From the NCBI RefSeq assembly GCF_026914265.1, contig NC_069125.1, positions 1,301,556-1,365,555 of the forward strand: a stretch of 64,000 nucleotides of DNA. Reading direction: 5' to 3'. This DNA comes from Mya arenaria (taxonomy: Eukaryota > Mollusca > Bivalvia > Myida > Myidae). The notes under the pieces are model-generated. The model saw only the letters and a list, made by a program, of their open reading frames with translations, was not told the origin of the DNA and did no database searches. Every line of letters begins with the position of its first letter. Within the stretch, counting starts at the first letter, position 1. The position numbers and the translations under genes are program-made. Shown in pieces: positions 1 through 10,740 of this stretch.

Positions 1-17
1 TCGAAAGTAGTTCATTG

Positions 18-45
18 AAGGAATGGAAGTTGAGGTGTAAATATT
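18..45 (+). mobile_element. End fragment of the 6.06/20.3 kb foldback family
   Basis: Starts AAGGAATGGAAGTTGAGG and continues to GTAAATATT, the same terminus seen at 6622-6649 and, inverted, at 20269-20300. The rest of this copy would lie outside the window or is deleted. Confidence 0.6.
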
Positions 46-313
46 ATAATAAATGTATTAAATTTGTCGTCTGCAATATTACTCAGTGTTTACTGATTCA
101 CCTAATTCATTGAAATGGTATGATCTTCCAGTATCCGCTTATTCAAATGTACTGTACACGAAGTATATAGACGCGCCGAAAATGTAATTATTATTAAAAA
201 AATATGATGTTTCTTATTTTGAAGAATCACTCGTTATGCTATTCTTAATATTTCTTCTTAAGGCTGTTTATCATCCTCTGTTATACATAAATCTTTCTAA
301 AACTGCAACATTT

Positions 314-590
314 GGCCGATTGTTCAGAACATTTTTAAGTTAACAACGTTGGTTACTAAATAGATTTTAACTTTAAAATATGTCATACTACTTTACAAGT
401 TTCATTTAAGACATGTGATCTATGGAACTTTATACAACTGATTCAGCTATGCTTTTTATCGAATTGAATTGAATTGATAAAAAAAACAAAATCTTACACT
501 TCATCACATTTTATAGTTTTCAAATTTAAAAGTTAACAACAATTGCGTTAAGAACGTTGTTCACTTTGACAAAATTCTGAGCTATCGGCC
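314..590. mobile_element. Small inverted-repeat element (MITE-like)
   Basis: Begins GGCCGATTGTTCAGAAC and ends with the imperfect inverse CTGAGCTATCGGCC. Inside each end lie inverted copies of a motif around GTTAACAACGTTG. A second copy sits at 2377-2628, on the other side of the minisatellite. No coding capacity. Confidence 0.55.
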
Positions 591-2184
591 CATTGTGATA
601 TTATATACGAGTGAGCTATCGGCCCATTGTGATATCATATACGAGTGAGCTATCGGCCCATTGTGATATTATATACGAGTGAGCTATCGGCCCATTGTGA
701 TATTATATACTAATGAGCTATCGGCCCATTGTGATATTATATACGAGTGAGCTATCGGCTCATTGTTATATTATATACGAGTGAGCTATCGGCTCATGGC
801 GATATTATATACGAGTGAGCTATCGGCCCATTGTGATATTATATACGAGTGAGCTATCGGCCCATTGTGATATAATATACGAGTGAGCTATCGGCCCATT
901 GTGATATTATATACAGTGAGCTATCGGCCCATTGTGATATTATCAACGAGTGAGCTATCGGCCCATTGTGACATAATATACGAGTGAGCTATCGGCCCAT
1001 TGTGATATAATATACAGTGAGCTATCGGCCCATTGTGATATTATATACGAGTGAGCTATCGGCCCATTGTGATATTATATACGAGAGAGCTATCGGCCCA
1101 TTGTGATATTATATACAGTGAGCTATCGACCCATTGTGATATTATATACGAGTGAGCTATCGGCCCATTGTGACATAATATACGAGTGAGCTATCGGCCC
1201 ATTGTGATACTATATACGAGTGAGCTATCGGCCTATTGTGATATTATATACGAGAGAGCTATCGGCATATTGTGATATAATATACGAGTGACCTATTGTG
1301 ATGTTATATACGTGTGAGCTATCGGCCCATTGTGATATAATATACGAGTGAGATATCGGCACATTGTGATATTATATACGAGTGAGATATCGGCCCATTG
1401 TGATTTAATATACAAGTGAGCTATCGGTCCATTGTGATATTATATACAAGTGAGCTATCGGCCCATTGTGATATAATATACGAGTGAGCTATCGGCCCAT
1501 TGTGATATTATATACGAGTGAGCTATCGGCCCATTGTGATATAATATACAGTGAGCTATCGGCCGATTGTGATATTATATACGAGTGAGCGATCGGCCCA
1601 TTGTGATATTATAAACGAGTGAGCTATCGGCCCATTGTGATACTATATACGAGTGAGCTATCGGCCTATTGTGATATTATATACGAGAGAGCTATCGGCA
1701 TATTGTGATATAATATACGAGTGACCTATTGTGATGTTATATACGTGTGAGCTATCGGCCCATTGTGATATAATATACGAGTGAGATATCGGCACATTGT
1801 GATATTATATACGAGTGAGATATCGGCCCATTGTGATTTAATATACAAGTGAGCTATCGGTCCATTGTGATATTATATACAAGTGAGCTATCGGCCCATT
1901 GTGATATAATATACGAGTGAGCTATCGGCCCATTGTGATATTATATACGAGTGAGCTATCGGCCCATTGTGATATAATATACAGTGAGCTATCGGCCGAT
2001 TGTGATATTATATACGAGTGAGCGATCGGCCCATTGTGATATTATAAACGAGTGAGCTATCGGCATATTGTGATATTATATACGAGTGAGCTATCGGCCC
2101 ATTGTGATATTATATACGAGTGAGCTATCGGCCCATTGTGATATAATATACAGTGAGCTATCGGCCCATTGTGATATAATATAC
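577..2184. repeat. 34-bp minisatellite array, about 47 copies
   Basis: Monomer is roughly GTGAGCTATCGGCCCATTGT followed by GATATTATATACGA, repeated head to tail with point variants (32-34 bp). The monomer contains the end sequence of the adjoining inverted-repeat element. A block of about 433 bp (1198-1630) is repeated at 1631-2063 with the same variants, so the array also grew by larger segmental duplication. Open frames seen here are repeat artefacts. Confidence 0.95.
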
Positions 2185-2376
2185 ATACTTTTACATTTAA
2201 CAACAATACTGTAATGTATACCTTGTAGATATAATAGAACATGTATGGTTATTTGCGTACTTACATTGTACATACATACACTTGACCTAAATGATACAAT
2301 TTGCATGTGTTTAGAAGAAGAATGTAAATCAAGAAGAAAGTTTATTCAAAGAAATTTATCACATTATACATATAAT

Positions 2377-2628
2377 GGGCCGAGTGTTTAGAACTTTAAC
2401 ATCGCTGTGAACGTAATCGTTGCTAACTTTCAAATATTTATGGCTCTGGAAGTTCAATGAATACACTTGAGATCTACAGTTATTTCGAACAAGATATGCG
2501 AAAACTTTTTAGCTGTTCTTATTCTATGCAAATATATAAGCACGCCATAAGCTATTGCAATTTTTAAAGTTAACAACGATGACGTTACCAACGTTGTTAA
2601 CTTCAGCAAAGTCCTGAACAATCGGCCC
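2377..2628. mobile_element. Small inverted-repeat element (MITE-like), second copy
   Basis: Ends are GGGCCGAGTGTTTAGAAC (2377) and CCTGAACAATCGGCCC (to 2628), with internal inverted GTTAACAACGTTG-like motifs, matching the element at 314-590. Non-coding. Confidence 0.55.
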
Positions 2629-2920
2629 TTCATGTAGGCCAACATGATCTTTGATAAAATCATTGTAAAAAAATGACTTTTATATACATGTATGGCTGAT
2701 CAGATTTATATACTTTATTTTATAAGTATTTTATAAATATTCATTTAACAACTATATCTATAGAATTATCTTACTATTTTAATCATGACTAATATATTTC
2801 ATGTATATCTATGAACTGTATATACGTATAAACCATAATAAACATATGTTCTGTTTTTTTCTATGCTGTTCTGTTCTGTTCTGTTCTACGAACATAACTA
2901 TTCAAACACAAAGCCAGAAG

Positions 2921-5657
2921 TTAGTCATCATCACTACAGGATGCAACTGTAAAGCAGAGACACATCAGAGCCAGTACGCTGAGAACAATGGCGATGTGTG
3001 GTATGAAGGCGTCCATGGACATACAGAACACGGCCAGCCGCCACACCAGTGACTCATTGCGGTACGCACAGCCGTTCAGTCCGATACCCGCCTCAAGGCC
3101 GATACCTGTAGAAGAACATTCGGAAAACCTCGGCAATTTTATCGAAAACAACCTCGGATGTATATGGACGGTTAACAATGTAGGGAATTTGTAAACTTGA
3201 ACTACGTTGAAGTAGATCGCGTAGTAATTTCAATTTAGCAGTTAAACTTATTGACTTATCTCTTGACAACTTAATTAGGTTTGCAATAATACATTTCACT
3301 GGCAAGCAGTTTATACTAAGATCTACAAATAAAAGCCAAAACACTACATTTGATTAATTCATGTTAATACTTTTCAAAATTCTTCGAATTAATTTTACTG
3401 AGGCCTAAAAAAAATATGTCTGTTTCGGGTAACCCGACCCTATCTATAAAAATGCGCCGACCCTAACTATTTTTTTTCGTTTCTGAGCAAAAATAATATT
3501 CGTTAGCGAATAGAGAATTACGAAGGGCGGATAAATGCATATTTTAATCAGAATTATTGTTTATATGATAAAACAAAGTCAGGCAATGACAGTAATGTAA
3601 GAAAGACTGCCATGTGCAAGAAAACACTCTGAACTTACGACAGATTTTGAAAAAAAAAATCCCGATCTACCCTACCTAGAAATTTTGCGAAGGTTACCCT
3701 AAACAAACAATTTTTTTTTTTTTGGCCTGATGTACAGGCATACATCCGAGGTCGTTTATGATAAAAAAGGCCGAGGATCACCGAATGGTAGATTAAGTGT
3801 AGATCCCTTCGAAAATAGCATACGCGAACTTGACAAAAGACATTATTTCTTTACATCGATATCAATTCACAGATAAGTACCAACTGCACAACAAGCGGCA
3901 GAACCAACAGTGGTTTGAGGATAGGTGAGCGAATACAGTCAAACCTGTATTAAGTGGCCACCCGTGGGAAATGATCAAAGTGGCTGCTTAAGACAGGTGG
4001 CCACTTAATCCAGGTTTGACATTTCCGCCACTTAAGCTATATTCAGAGATGGAGTATGTATCTTAACCACAACCTCACACCACAATCAGTAACGTCTGTA
4101 TCAATACAGTGTAAGGTTGAATACAAATACATTTGTTTAGACTTTATTGATAAATAACTTAATTTCAAATTTATAAATGCATTAGTTAAATGTCGATACA
4201 AGGCATAAACAAAACACACCACATATCAGTCTACACATGTACACAATTACATGTACATACACATGTTTGAGTTCATTTTTTTAAGAAGTCCGTACATTAT
4301 ATAAATGTTGATGCAAAGCATAAACAAAACACACCACGGTCAGTCTATCAGTCTACACATTTACCCAACTACATGTACATACACATTTTAGTTAACTTTT
4401 TCCGAACTTTCGCAGTCAAATTCCTTGGGAACACTTCTTGCATTACGGCCGTTTTCTAATAACTTTATACACTCGACACATTCTTTTAGAGTCAAACACT
4501 TTCGATAAGTCTTATTTCCAGCCATAATCAACGTTTATCAAGAACAATGCATTGTAAATATACGTTCATAGAAATTTAAATCCGTGCACTTGAAAAATAA
4601 TATTGAAGTGAATAAAATTAGTAACTCGTTTCAGGCCTTAGAATGACAATGCAAACTGTGAATTCATAATAACCGGTGTTTTTGTCGGTATTTAATAAAT
4701 AACTTCGTAATTATTTAATTATCTTATTAATTGTGTCATTAATTGTGTCAATTCTGATCAAAACATTCGCCGACGTAAACATAAAAATTCTACACGCAAT
4801 TAAAGCTGTGTATTGGAAAAGTTTATAAGCGGAAGTGTCAGTGACAAGGGATTAGTGGCCGCTAATTAGTGTTTATATGGCTTCATGGGGATAAAAATTA
4901 GTGGCCGTGGCCGCGTTAGACAGTTGGCCGCTTAATGCACGTGCATTATATAGTAAAAACGTACGGGGGGAATTTGGAGTGGCCCGTTAAGGCAGGTGGC
5001 CATTTAAAGCAGGTGACCGTTCAACCAGGTTTGACTGTAAGCACCTAAATGCACCTCTTGGAAAACCAAAAGTCTCTGATGAAACCTGCACTTTGATTAA
5101 GTCCTGACTACCAAATCTCATGAAACTGCAATAAAACAGCTTCAAACGTTTGGGGAATCAATGAAATTGCATGTTAGGTTTTTCCAAGAGTACCATTTAG
5201 GCCCTAAATCGCTCACCTATATTACAAAACATGCACTTTGTTGAGCTTCAAACCAAATAAAGAATTGGGAGTTGAGACTGAATCAAATTGCATGTCTGAT
5301 CAATCAATGGTTTTATTATTCTAGTTCTGATTTATGTGTCGGGGTATAAAAACTATAGTTTTAGGTTTTTCCACGAGTAAGATTTGCTAATCGCTCACCG
5401 ATCCTCAAATCACTGACCGCGATTGTTAATTTACATGTATGCAACCATATTCATGATGTCTAACTTGCCTTCCTTACCAGTGGCAATAAGGGCAACGGTT
5501 GCGAGGAAGTCTGTCAGCAGGTACACGTGGTATCTGTGGAAGCCCTTGTCTGACAGCTCCACGGGTTTGTGGTGGATAAGGAGGACCACGATCCAGAACA
5601 CCGTCTCCTTTACCGCCTTAATAATAATTTAATGTATGAGGAAGATAACGGATGATA

Positions 5658-5689
<32 letters not shown>

Positions 5690-5690
5690 A

Positions 5691-5744
<54 letters not shown>

Positions 5745-8700
5745 TTGATGATGATGGTGGCGTTGGTGGTGCGGTGGGTGTTATGATAATGATGCTGATG
5801 TGTCCTCTTATATACTTGGACGTGAAAAAAAATCAAACACTATTTAAAATATATCATTGCTATTTTTACCTTTACGATACAGTAGATCCCGCTGATGCAA
5901 CATATGGCTGGGAGGGTGATGACCGTCCACAAACCTGACAATATACTACAGCAGTTACGATTTGCTTCTTGTACGTGTACTACTCTTTGTGTGTTATGTC
6001 ATCCAGTCATATGTGCAATGCACACGTATATAACGTCAAGCTGTTATCTAGGCCACGTTTAATTAAGGAATGAATTGCGGGGTTGATGCCATTATCGGGG
6101 ATATGAACGCAATTGGGCTGGTCAAAGTACGCGTGGAGTCCTTTGGACTCCACACACTTTAACCAGCCCAACTGCGTTCATATCCCGATAATGACATCAA
6201 CCCCGCAATTCATTCCTTATATTTACACCAATATTTCATTATATCATTCAAGAATTGTTAAAAAAATCTTAATTTCATTTAAGATTTTTTTTAGTTATCC
6301 TTTCTTACCCATTCTGTAAATAGAACAACCCGAATGTAACCGGAAACATTTTTTCAAATGACGTCACAATAACGCGGGAAAAGATCAACCACTTAAAATC
6401 ACTTTTAAACGTAAAATTAAAACACTTATGGCAACACAACATTTAAAATATAATAAATGAACACTTTCTATAATGTTGATTTATATTTTACGGGACCTGC
6501 TGACACAATACAAACAATAACAAGATCAATAGTTTTCATGTATATTGTTATGCGATGAATTGCGATCCGAACATATCCGAAGATCGATCGATGAACGCAA
6601 TTGCCGAAAGGCAGTATATTTAAGGAATGGAAGTTGAGGTGTAAATATTTATGTGTGACACACAAACACGTCGCAATCTTATGAGAGGTTTTGAAACACA
6701 ACTTGTACGGGTACGTGTATGTGTTGACTTCTTTTTGTGCACTACGTCATCCAGGTATGTGTACATTAAACGAGTTTAGATTTATATGTTCGATAGCACG
6801 ATGGGGGTAATGTATGATACAACAGCATGCATGTACAAGTTCTTTGTCAAGTTTAAAAAGAAAATGTGCAAACGACTTTTACACTCAACTTCAACTTTTG
6901 CTTGTACAGGTTGAAAAACATACAATTACAATCGTAGAAAACCTGCGCAAAGCCGACGACATTTCATGTAGAACAATCAGAAATAAAAATCAACCTAGAC
7001 AACAAAATATCTCAAAAGATTGCATTGAAAATGACATGATGGATGGTAAACCCAGAGAAACTTATTATTTTTAAAACAAATTAGTCATAAAATAAGACAT
7101 TTATTACAATGGGAAGTAGTGACTTAAGTACCTATCCAGCATCCACTCCAGGATCGTCCCATAGCAAAGAGGTAACACCCGCTGTGGGTGAGGAATGTCC
7201 TGGGTTCAATCCCCGACCGCGTCATACAAAAGACGGCCAAAAAAAGGTACCAGTTATCGCCCTCCTTGTTTAACATACGTAAGCAGTTTTAGACAACCTA
7301 CCAATTACCCAGCGGAAGAGCGTCAGTAGAATTCCATATCCGGTGATCAAGTGTGCTCCTATTGGATTAAAACAAACACTCGTTTAAATGGGTCATGTAT
7401 TCCCTCCAAAAGAGCAATAAATGCGTTATTTTTATTTGGAATAAGAAATTGATATTTGAAGAATATTTAATCATCAGATTTCTTATTAGATCTTTAATAT
7501 GTTATCATAATTAAAAATGTGTATTATATAGCTTCACAAAATGACGTTTTATATTTATATAATGAAGTCTTAGCTTCATATAATGACGTTTTATCTGTAT
7601 ATAATGAAATCTAAGCTTCATATTTTGCTAACATTTTGCTTACATCTAAAGTGAAATCTGTATATAATGAAGTATTTGTGCATTTAATGAAAAATAAATA
7701 TATCAGACAGCTGAGGCGTTCCATGTTATGGTTACCGTGAGTGAACGATGCATCAATGTCAATAAAGGGATGGAAAAGACTGTTGTTACAGCACCCTGAA
7801 AGAATATTAAAAAAAAAAACATATAAAAAAGAGGCATTCGAACAGACAAACATTAACTATTAAAGTGACACACGTATTTAAAATCAGTACATACACATGT
7901 ATAACAAACAAAGATTTTGAGTGAGAAACCTTTAACTACTTGTTTAATGATGCATTTATGGAAAGTACAAATGACTGATAACAGGATTGTAACCGTGTAT
8001 TTAATAGCTGGAAGCGCACAAATATTAGATGGCTGGTGGGTTCTTGAATATTTAGGAAGATCAACTATCGTATCATACCGTGTTTTCTGCACCTTTCTTT
8101 TAAATTAAACACGGTGTCCTTCATAAGAACCATTGTTTTCAATATATATATTCATCATATTCGGTAAATTAAATCCATTGCATTAATTGTGGTACATCTA
8201 ATTTGGTAGTAAGAGTGCATCTCTAATGTACCAACATAAGGTCAAAACATTTTCAAAATTTAACCCAAACTTCCAAGTGTCTTCAACTTTTGAACATGCT
8301 CAAAAGTTTGAGCGATCCGTGGTCATTTGGGCGTGACTATAGTCCAACCGGATTGAAACTTCTTCATCCGCAGTTGCGCGTATCTAATCTTAGTTTTCTG
8401 CACAGAAACGTGCGTATCCGTAGTGTACCGTAGCCACACGTATTGTTTCGTAGTTGAATGTAGTTAACCGAGGCTGCCCTACTTAAACATAGTTCAACGT
8501 AGTTCACCGCAGACCCGTCGACACGTTTTGCAAGTTGCCAGCCGCAGTAAAACGTAGTTCAGCGGAGAACGCCATAATAATCCGTACTTATCCGCGTCTT
8601 GTAGCATTTTCACCCGTTTGTCACCATGTCTGCATTACTAAGACGTAATTCGCTCTACTTGTCCGTTAACCCCTCTACCCCCACCCCCACCTGGGCAAAT

Positions 8701-8805
8701 AACATCCGCGCCGTACCACAACGGACGGACATACCCGTGTGTGTGACTGTACCCCATGACGGATTGCAAAAAAATAACTTACCATCAAGGAACGTCTGTT
8801 CTCGG
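2921..8805 (-). CDS. Unrecognised multi-pass membrane protein, copy A (partial gene model)
   Basis: Exons in reading order on the minus strand: A3 8805-8783, A4 7795-7736, A5 7358-7302, A6a 5934-5870, A6b 5616-5478, A7 3105-2921 (TAA stop). All junctions are GT-AG and phases join without a break. The product reads like copy B at 21.4-29.5 kb: a CCNN motif, a hydrophobic stretch with GYGILLT, a segment with LPAICC, a loop with LSDKGFHRYH, then hydrophobic segments with LEAGIGLN and the tail SCSDDD. Four or so membrane spans are likely. I do not recognise the family. Exons matching B1 and B2 were not found upstream, so the N-terminus is either diverged or missing. Exon 6, single in copy B, is split here by a 253-bp intron. 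Confidence 0.72.
3400..3730. mobile_element. Short inverted-repeat element with A/T-run ends
   Basis: Left end AGGCCTAAAAAAAA followed by GGGTAACCCGACCC; right end has GGTTACCCTAAAC then a T-run and TTGGCCT, an imperfect inverse. Lies in the intron between A6b and A7. Non-coding. Confidence 0.5.
3936..5037 (-). mobile_element. Tigger/pogo-type DNA transposon relic
   Basis: Termini CAGTCAAACCTG (3936) and CAGGTTTGACTG (to 5037) are inverted and flanked by TA on both sides, the target-site duplication of Tc1/mariner/pogo elements. Subterminal motifs with GGTGGCCACTTAA recur inverted inside the ends. Within it the minus strand still encodes the N-terminal helix-turn-helix described in the next entry. 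Most of the transposase is gone. Confidence 0.75.
4388..4525 (-). pseudogene. N-terminal CENP-B/pogo-type HTH remnant of a Tigger transposase
   Basis: A 45-codon frame starts MAGNKTYRKCLTLKE and continues with IKLLENGRNARSVPKEF. The pattern 'LTLKE..E.IKLLE.G...RSV.KEF' is that of the CENP-B N-terminal DNA-binding helix-turn-helix found in Tigger/pogo transposases and their domesticated relatives. The frame ends after only 45 residues, well short of a full transposase, and no downstream CENP-B or DDE domain is visible within the element. It is therefore a truncated relic rather than an active gene. Confidence 0.65.
5617..5869 (-). other. Extra intron in exon 6 of copy A (253 bp) containing a (GAT)n microsatellite
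   Basis: On the minus strand the donor is AAAG|GTAAAAATA and the acceptor TATTAAG|GCGG. Removing it gives a frame continuous with copy B exon 6 with no residue gained or lost: 65+139 nt in A against 204 nt in B. The GAT/ATC repeat occupies about 5653-5749. Confidence 0.8.
5653..5749. repeat. (GAT)n / (ATC)n microsatellite
   Basis: More than thirty nearly pure trinucleotide units. Long poly-Asp and poly-Ile frames across it are artefacts. Confidence 0.97.
6064..6649 (+). mobile_element. Foldback composite element, copy 1
   Basis: Starts with a near-perfect palindrome 6064-6219 (arms about 77 bp, centre GTCCTTTGGAC) and continues through unique sequence to AAGGAATGGAAGTTGAGG near the other end. 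An inverted, colinear copy lies at 20269-20865. No transposase; likely non-autonomous. Confidence 0.75.
7140..7262 (+). mobile_element. tRNA-derived SINE fragment
   Basis: An A-box-like region (CATAGCAAAGAGGTAACACC) and a B-box-like GGGTTCAATCCCC lie 30-40 bp apart, followed by a tail with GACGGCC. Internal pol III promoter layout without an intact tRNA cloverleaf. It ends about 40 bp from exon A5. Confidence 0.6.
7854..8100 (+). repeat. Dispersed repeat, copy 1 of 3
   Basis: Shares with 27075-27240 and 63433-63560 a block containing ACATGTATAACAAACA, TTTTGAGTGA and AATGCATTTATGGA. The copies occupy different introns or intergenic DNA, so this is a dispersed element rather than gene colinearity. 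Confidence 0.6.
8330..8625. repeat. Region of short direct repeats (CGTAGTTCA-like)
   Basis: Motifs CGTAGTT, CGTAGTTCA and TCCGTA recur many times in about 300 bp, denser in GC than the surroundings. Lies just upstream, in gene sense, of nothing coding; it falls beside exon A3. Possibly the core of an old element. Confidence 0.4.
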
Positions 8806-8845
8806 CTGAAAACAAGAGACAAAATACCCGAAAACAGTTTTGGGA

Positions 8846-8922
8846 CGATAACACATGAGATAAAATATGAGATAATATATGAGATAAAATATGAGATAAA
8901 ATATGCGATATTTGTGACAAAA
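8846..8922. repeat. 15-bp tandem repeat
   Basis: About five units of ATGAGATAAAATATG with minor changes, immediately upstream (gene sense) of exon A3. Confidence 0.85.
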
Positions 8923-9248
8923 TTATGACTTTTGAAAATAATAATATTTTATGGATATTATATTTACTTATTAAGGTAAACATATGAATCTTGACAGTTT
9001 TGATACATGCTATTTTTATTAAAGAAACAATCTTATTCAGAATTTTTGAATTTATACAGTTTTGATACATGCTATTTTTAATTAAAGAAACAATCTTATT
9101 CAGAATTAAAAGTAACCCTAAATGAGAGCGAATAATACAGTTGATCTTAACCTGTTTATCAAACTAGACCTTATGCAGACAATTAGGCATTTTATCGATT
9201 CAACTGAACAATGAAAAGTACAGCTCAATCCCAATCCTCGAAAGTTCT

Positions 9249-9618
9249 TTAAGCTGCACTCTCACAGATTTCCCGTTTTGACACCTTTTTAAATAATTAT
9301 TTATTTTTGTCTTGGAATGAGCGTTCTGCGTAAATATCTGAAAACCAGTGATAAAAGACTGCTGGCAAAAGAACAGATTTTCAGATTAACGTTCGAATAT
9401 TTATGATATATGGCTAAAAGCGTTACTAACGCTTTAAGAAAAATGCATAAAACATCAATTTCTGGACAAAAATATTACAACCTGCAATCTGATTTTTTTT
9501 TGTCAGGAGTCTTATATCAATGGTTCCTATGCATTTTTTTTTAAAAAAAATGGTTCGTTCCAAGACAAAAAAAAAAAAAAGGTTTTCAAAACGTTCACTC
9601 TGTGAGGGTGCAGCTTTA
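9249..9618. mobile_element. MITE with CTGCACTCTCACAG terminal repeats
   Basis: Ends TTAAGCTGCACTCTCACAG and CTGTGAGGGTGCAGCTTTA are inverted; the interior has CAGTGATAAAAGACTGCTG and its inverse around a central CGTTACTAACG. Same family as 12861-13573 and 45374-45649. Confidence 0.8.
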
Positions 9619-10037
9619 GCTAAACGAGATTATTTATTTATTTCATTTAGTTTCTTATTGACTATTGGTTTTTCCAAATAAACAGAAATATTACGTGATT
9701 AACATGATTTAGTTTCCCTTTTCAAATCTAAAACTCGATAAATTTGGGCCAGTCATTTAAAAGATTGTACTTTCGGTCCACTTTGAAAATGTCACATCAA
9801 TCAGTACATATCGTGTGACGACTTTTGTTGGCCGATATCTCTCTCGTTATCTTTCTACTATTATCAACTGTAAACCGTTTGAATACTTAAGGAATACTCA
9901 TAAACAAAGATTTATTGTTATTTCAAAGCTGTGTTGTTTTTTTGTACAAAACTTTTTATTCTACAAACCAAACATAACACTGATAACAACCTTTTATACG
10001 ATATTAAACTCAATTGCGAATGAGATTCTTAGTTTTT
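9619..10037. other. No gene recognised
   Basis: AT-rich sequence with open frames that overlap the adjacent foldback arm and have no recognisable domain. Confidence 0.5.
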
Positions 10038-10343
10038 GTCATTCAATCAATCATGCAACAGCGATTTCGCTGGAAACCGTTCGTAACGTAGTTGACAAGT
10101 GTGATATTGTGGTCAACATTTGCTGAAGGGTTCCAGCTGTCAGTATCTTAACTTAAATACATGATTATGGTTTGTAAAATGTTATTTTATTACGAAATAA
10201 CATGAGGCAAATCAGCAGGAGTGTTAAAACTAAGATACTGACAGCTGGAACCCTTCAGCAAATGTTGACCACAATACCACACTTGTCAATTACGTTACAA
10301 ACGGTTTCCAGCGAAATCGCTGTTGCATGATTGATTGAATGAC
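10038..10343. mobile_element. Foldback element, 115-bp arms
   Basis: Left arm 10038-10154 and right arm 10227-10343 are inverted copies (for example GGGTTCCAGCTGTCAGTATC on the left and its inverse on the right) around a 72-bp loop. Small differences between the arms show it is not freshly made. Non-coding. Confidence 0.85.
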
Positions 10344-10469
10344 ATTATCACGTGATTATTGTTATAAGGTTGAAATAACCACCTCTGTTACATAAGTCCA
10401 TGTGGCTTAGAGGATAAGGCTGGGACAGTCTACTTTTCTTGACTCTACCACTAGAAACATATATTTTCA

Positions 10470-10740
10470 TAAGTTAATGGTATCGATTATTAAATTTCGA
10501 TATGATAGAGTTAAATACTATATGCATGACATATGCATTACCGAGAAAACTAATTTTTGGTCCTAAAACATGAGCGAGTCCCTTTAAATGCTCCCCCTTT
10601 AAGGCATTCACTATTATAAGGTAGGGGTTAGTAGGTGACCCGATAATGGATATACGGTGCAAAGAAAACCATATCGGATATTGTTTTCTGCGCCCCGTAT
10701 ATCCCATACTGGGCCACCTTCAAACCCCGTTATATATATA
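10470..10740. repeat. Imperfect palindrome in non-coding DNA
   Basis: GGTGACCCGATAATGGATAT at 10634 faces a degraded inverse ending GGGCCACC near 10720. Short foldback or decayed MITE; nothing coding. Confidence 0.4.

Noticed and set aside
577-2184. CRISPR-like array
   Set aside because: Units are contiguous without unique spacers, in a eukaryotic genome: an ordinary minisatellite.
5618-5938. Poly-Ile and poly-Asp frames
   Set aside because: Products of a (GAT)n microsatellite inside the copy A intron.
7140-7262. Functional tRNA genes (also at 21655, 42385, 51265, 59690)
   Set aside because: A and B boxes are present but no complete cloverleaf with anticodon arm could be folded; SINE cores or tails follow.
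8675-9070. 131-codon minus-strand frame with ILSHILSHILSH
   Set aside because: Translation of a 15-bp tandem repeat running into exon A3.
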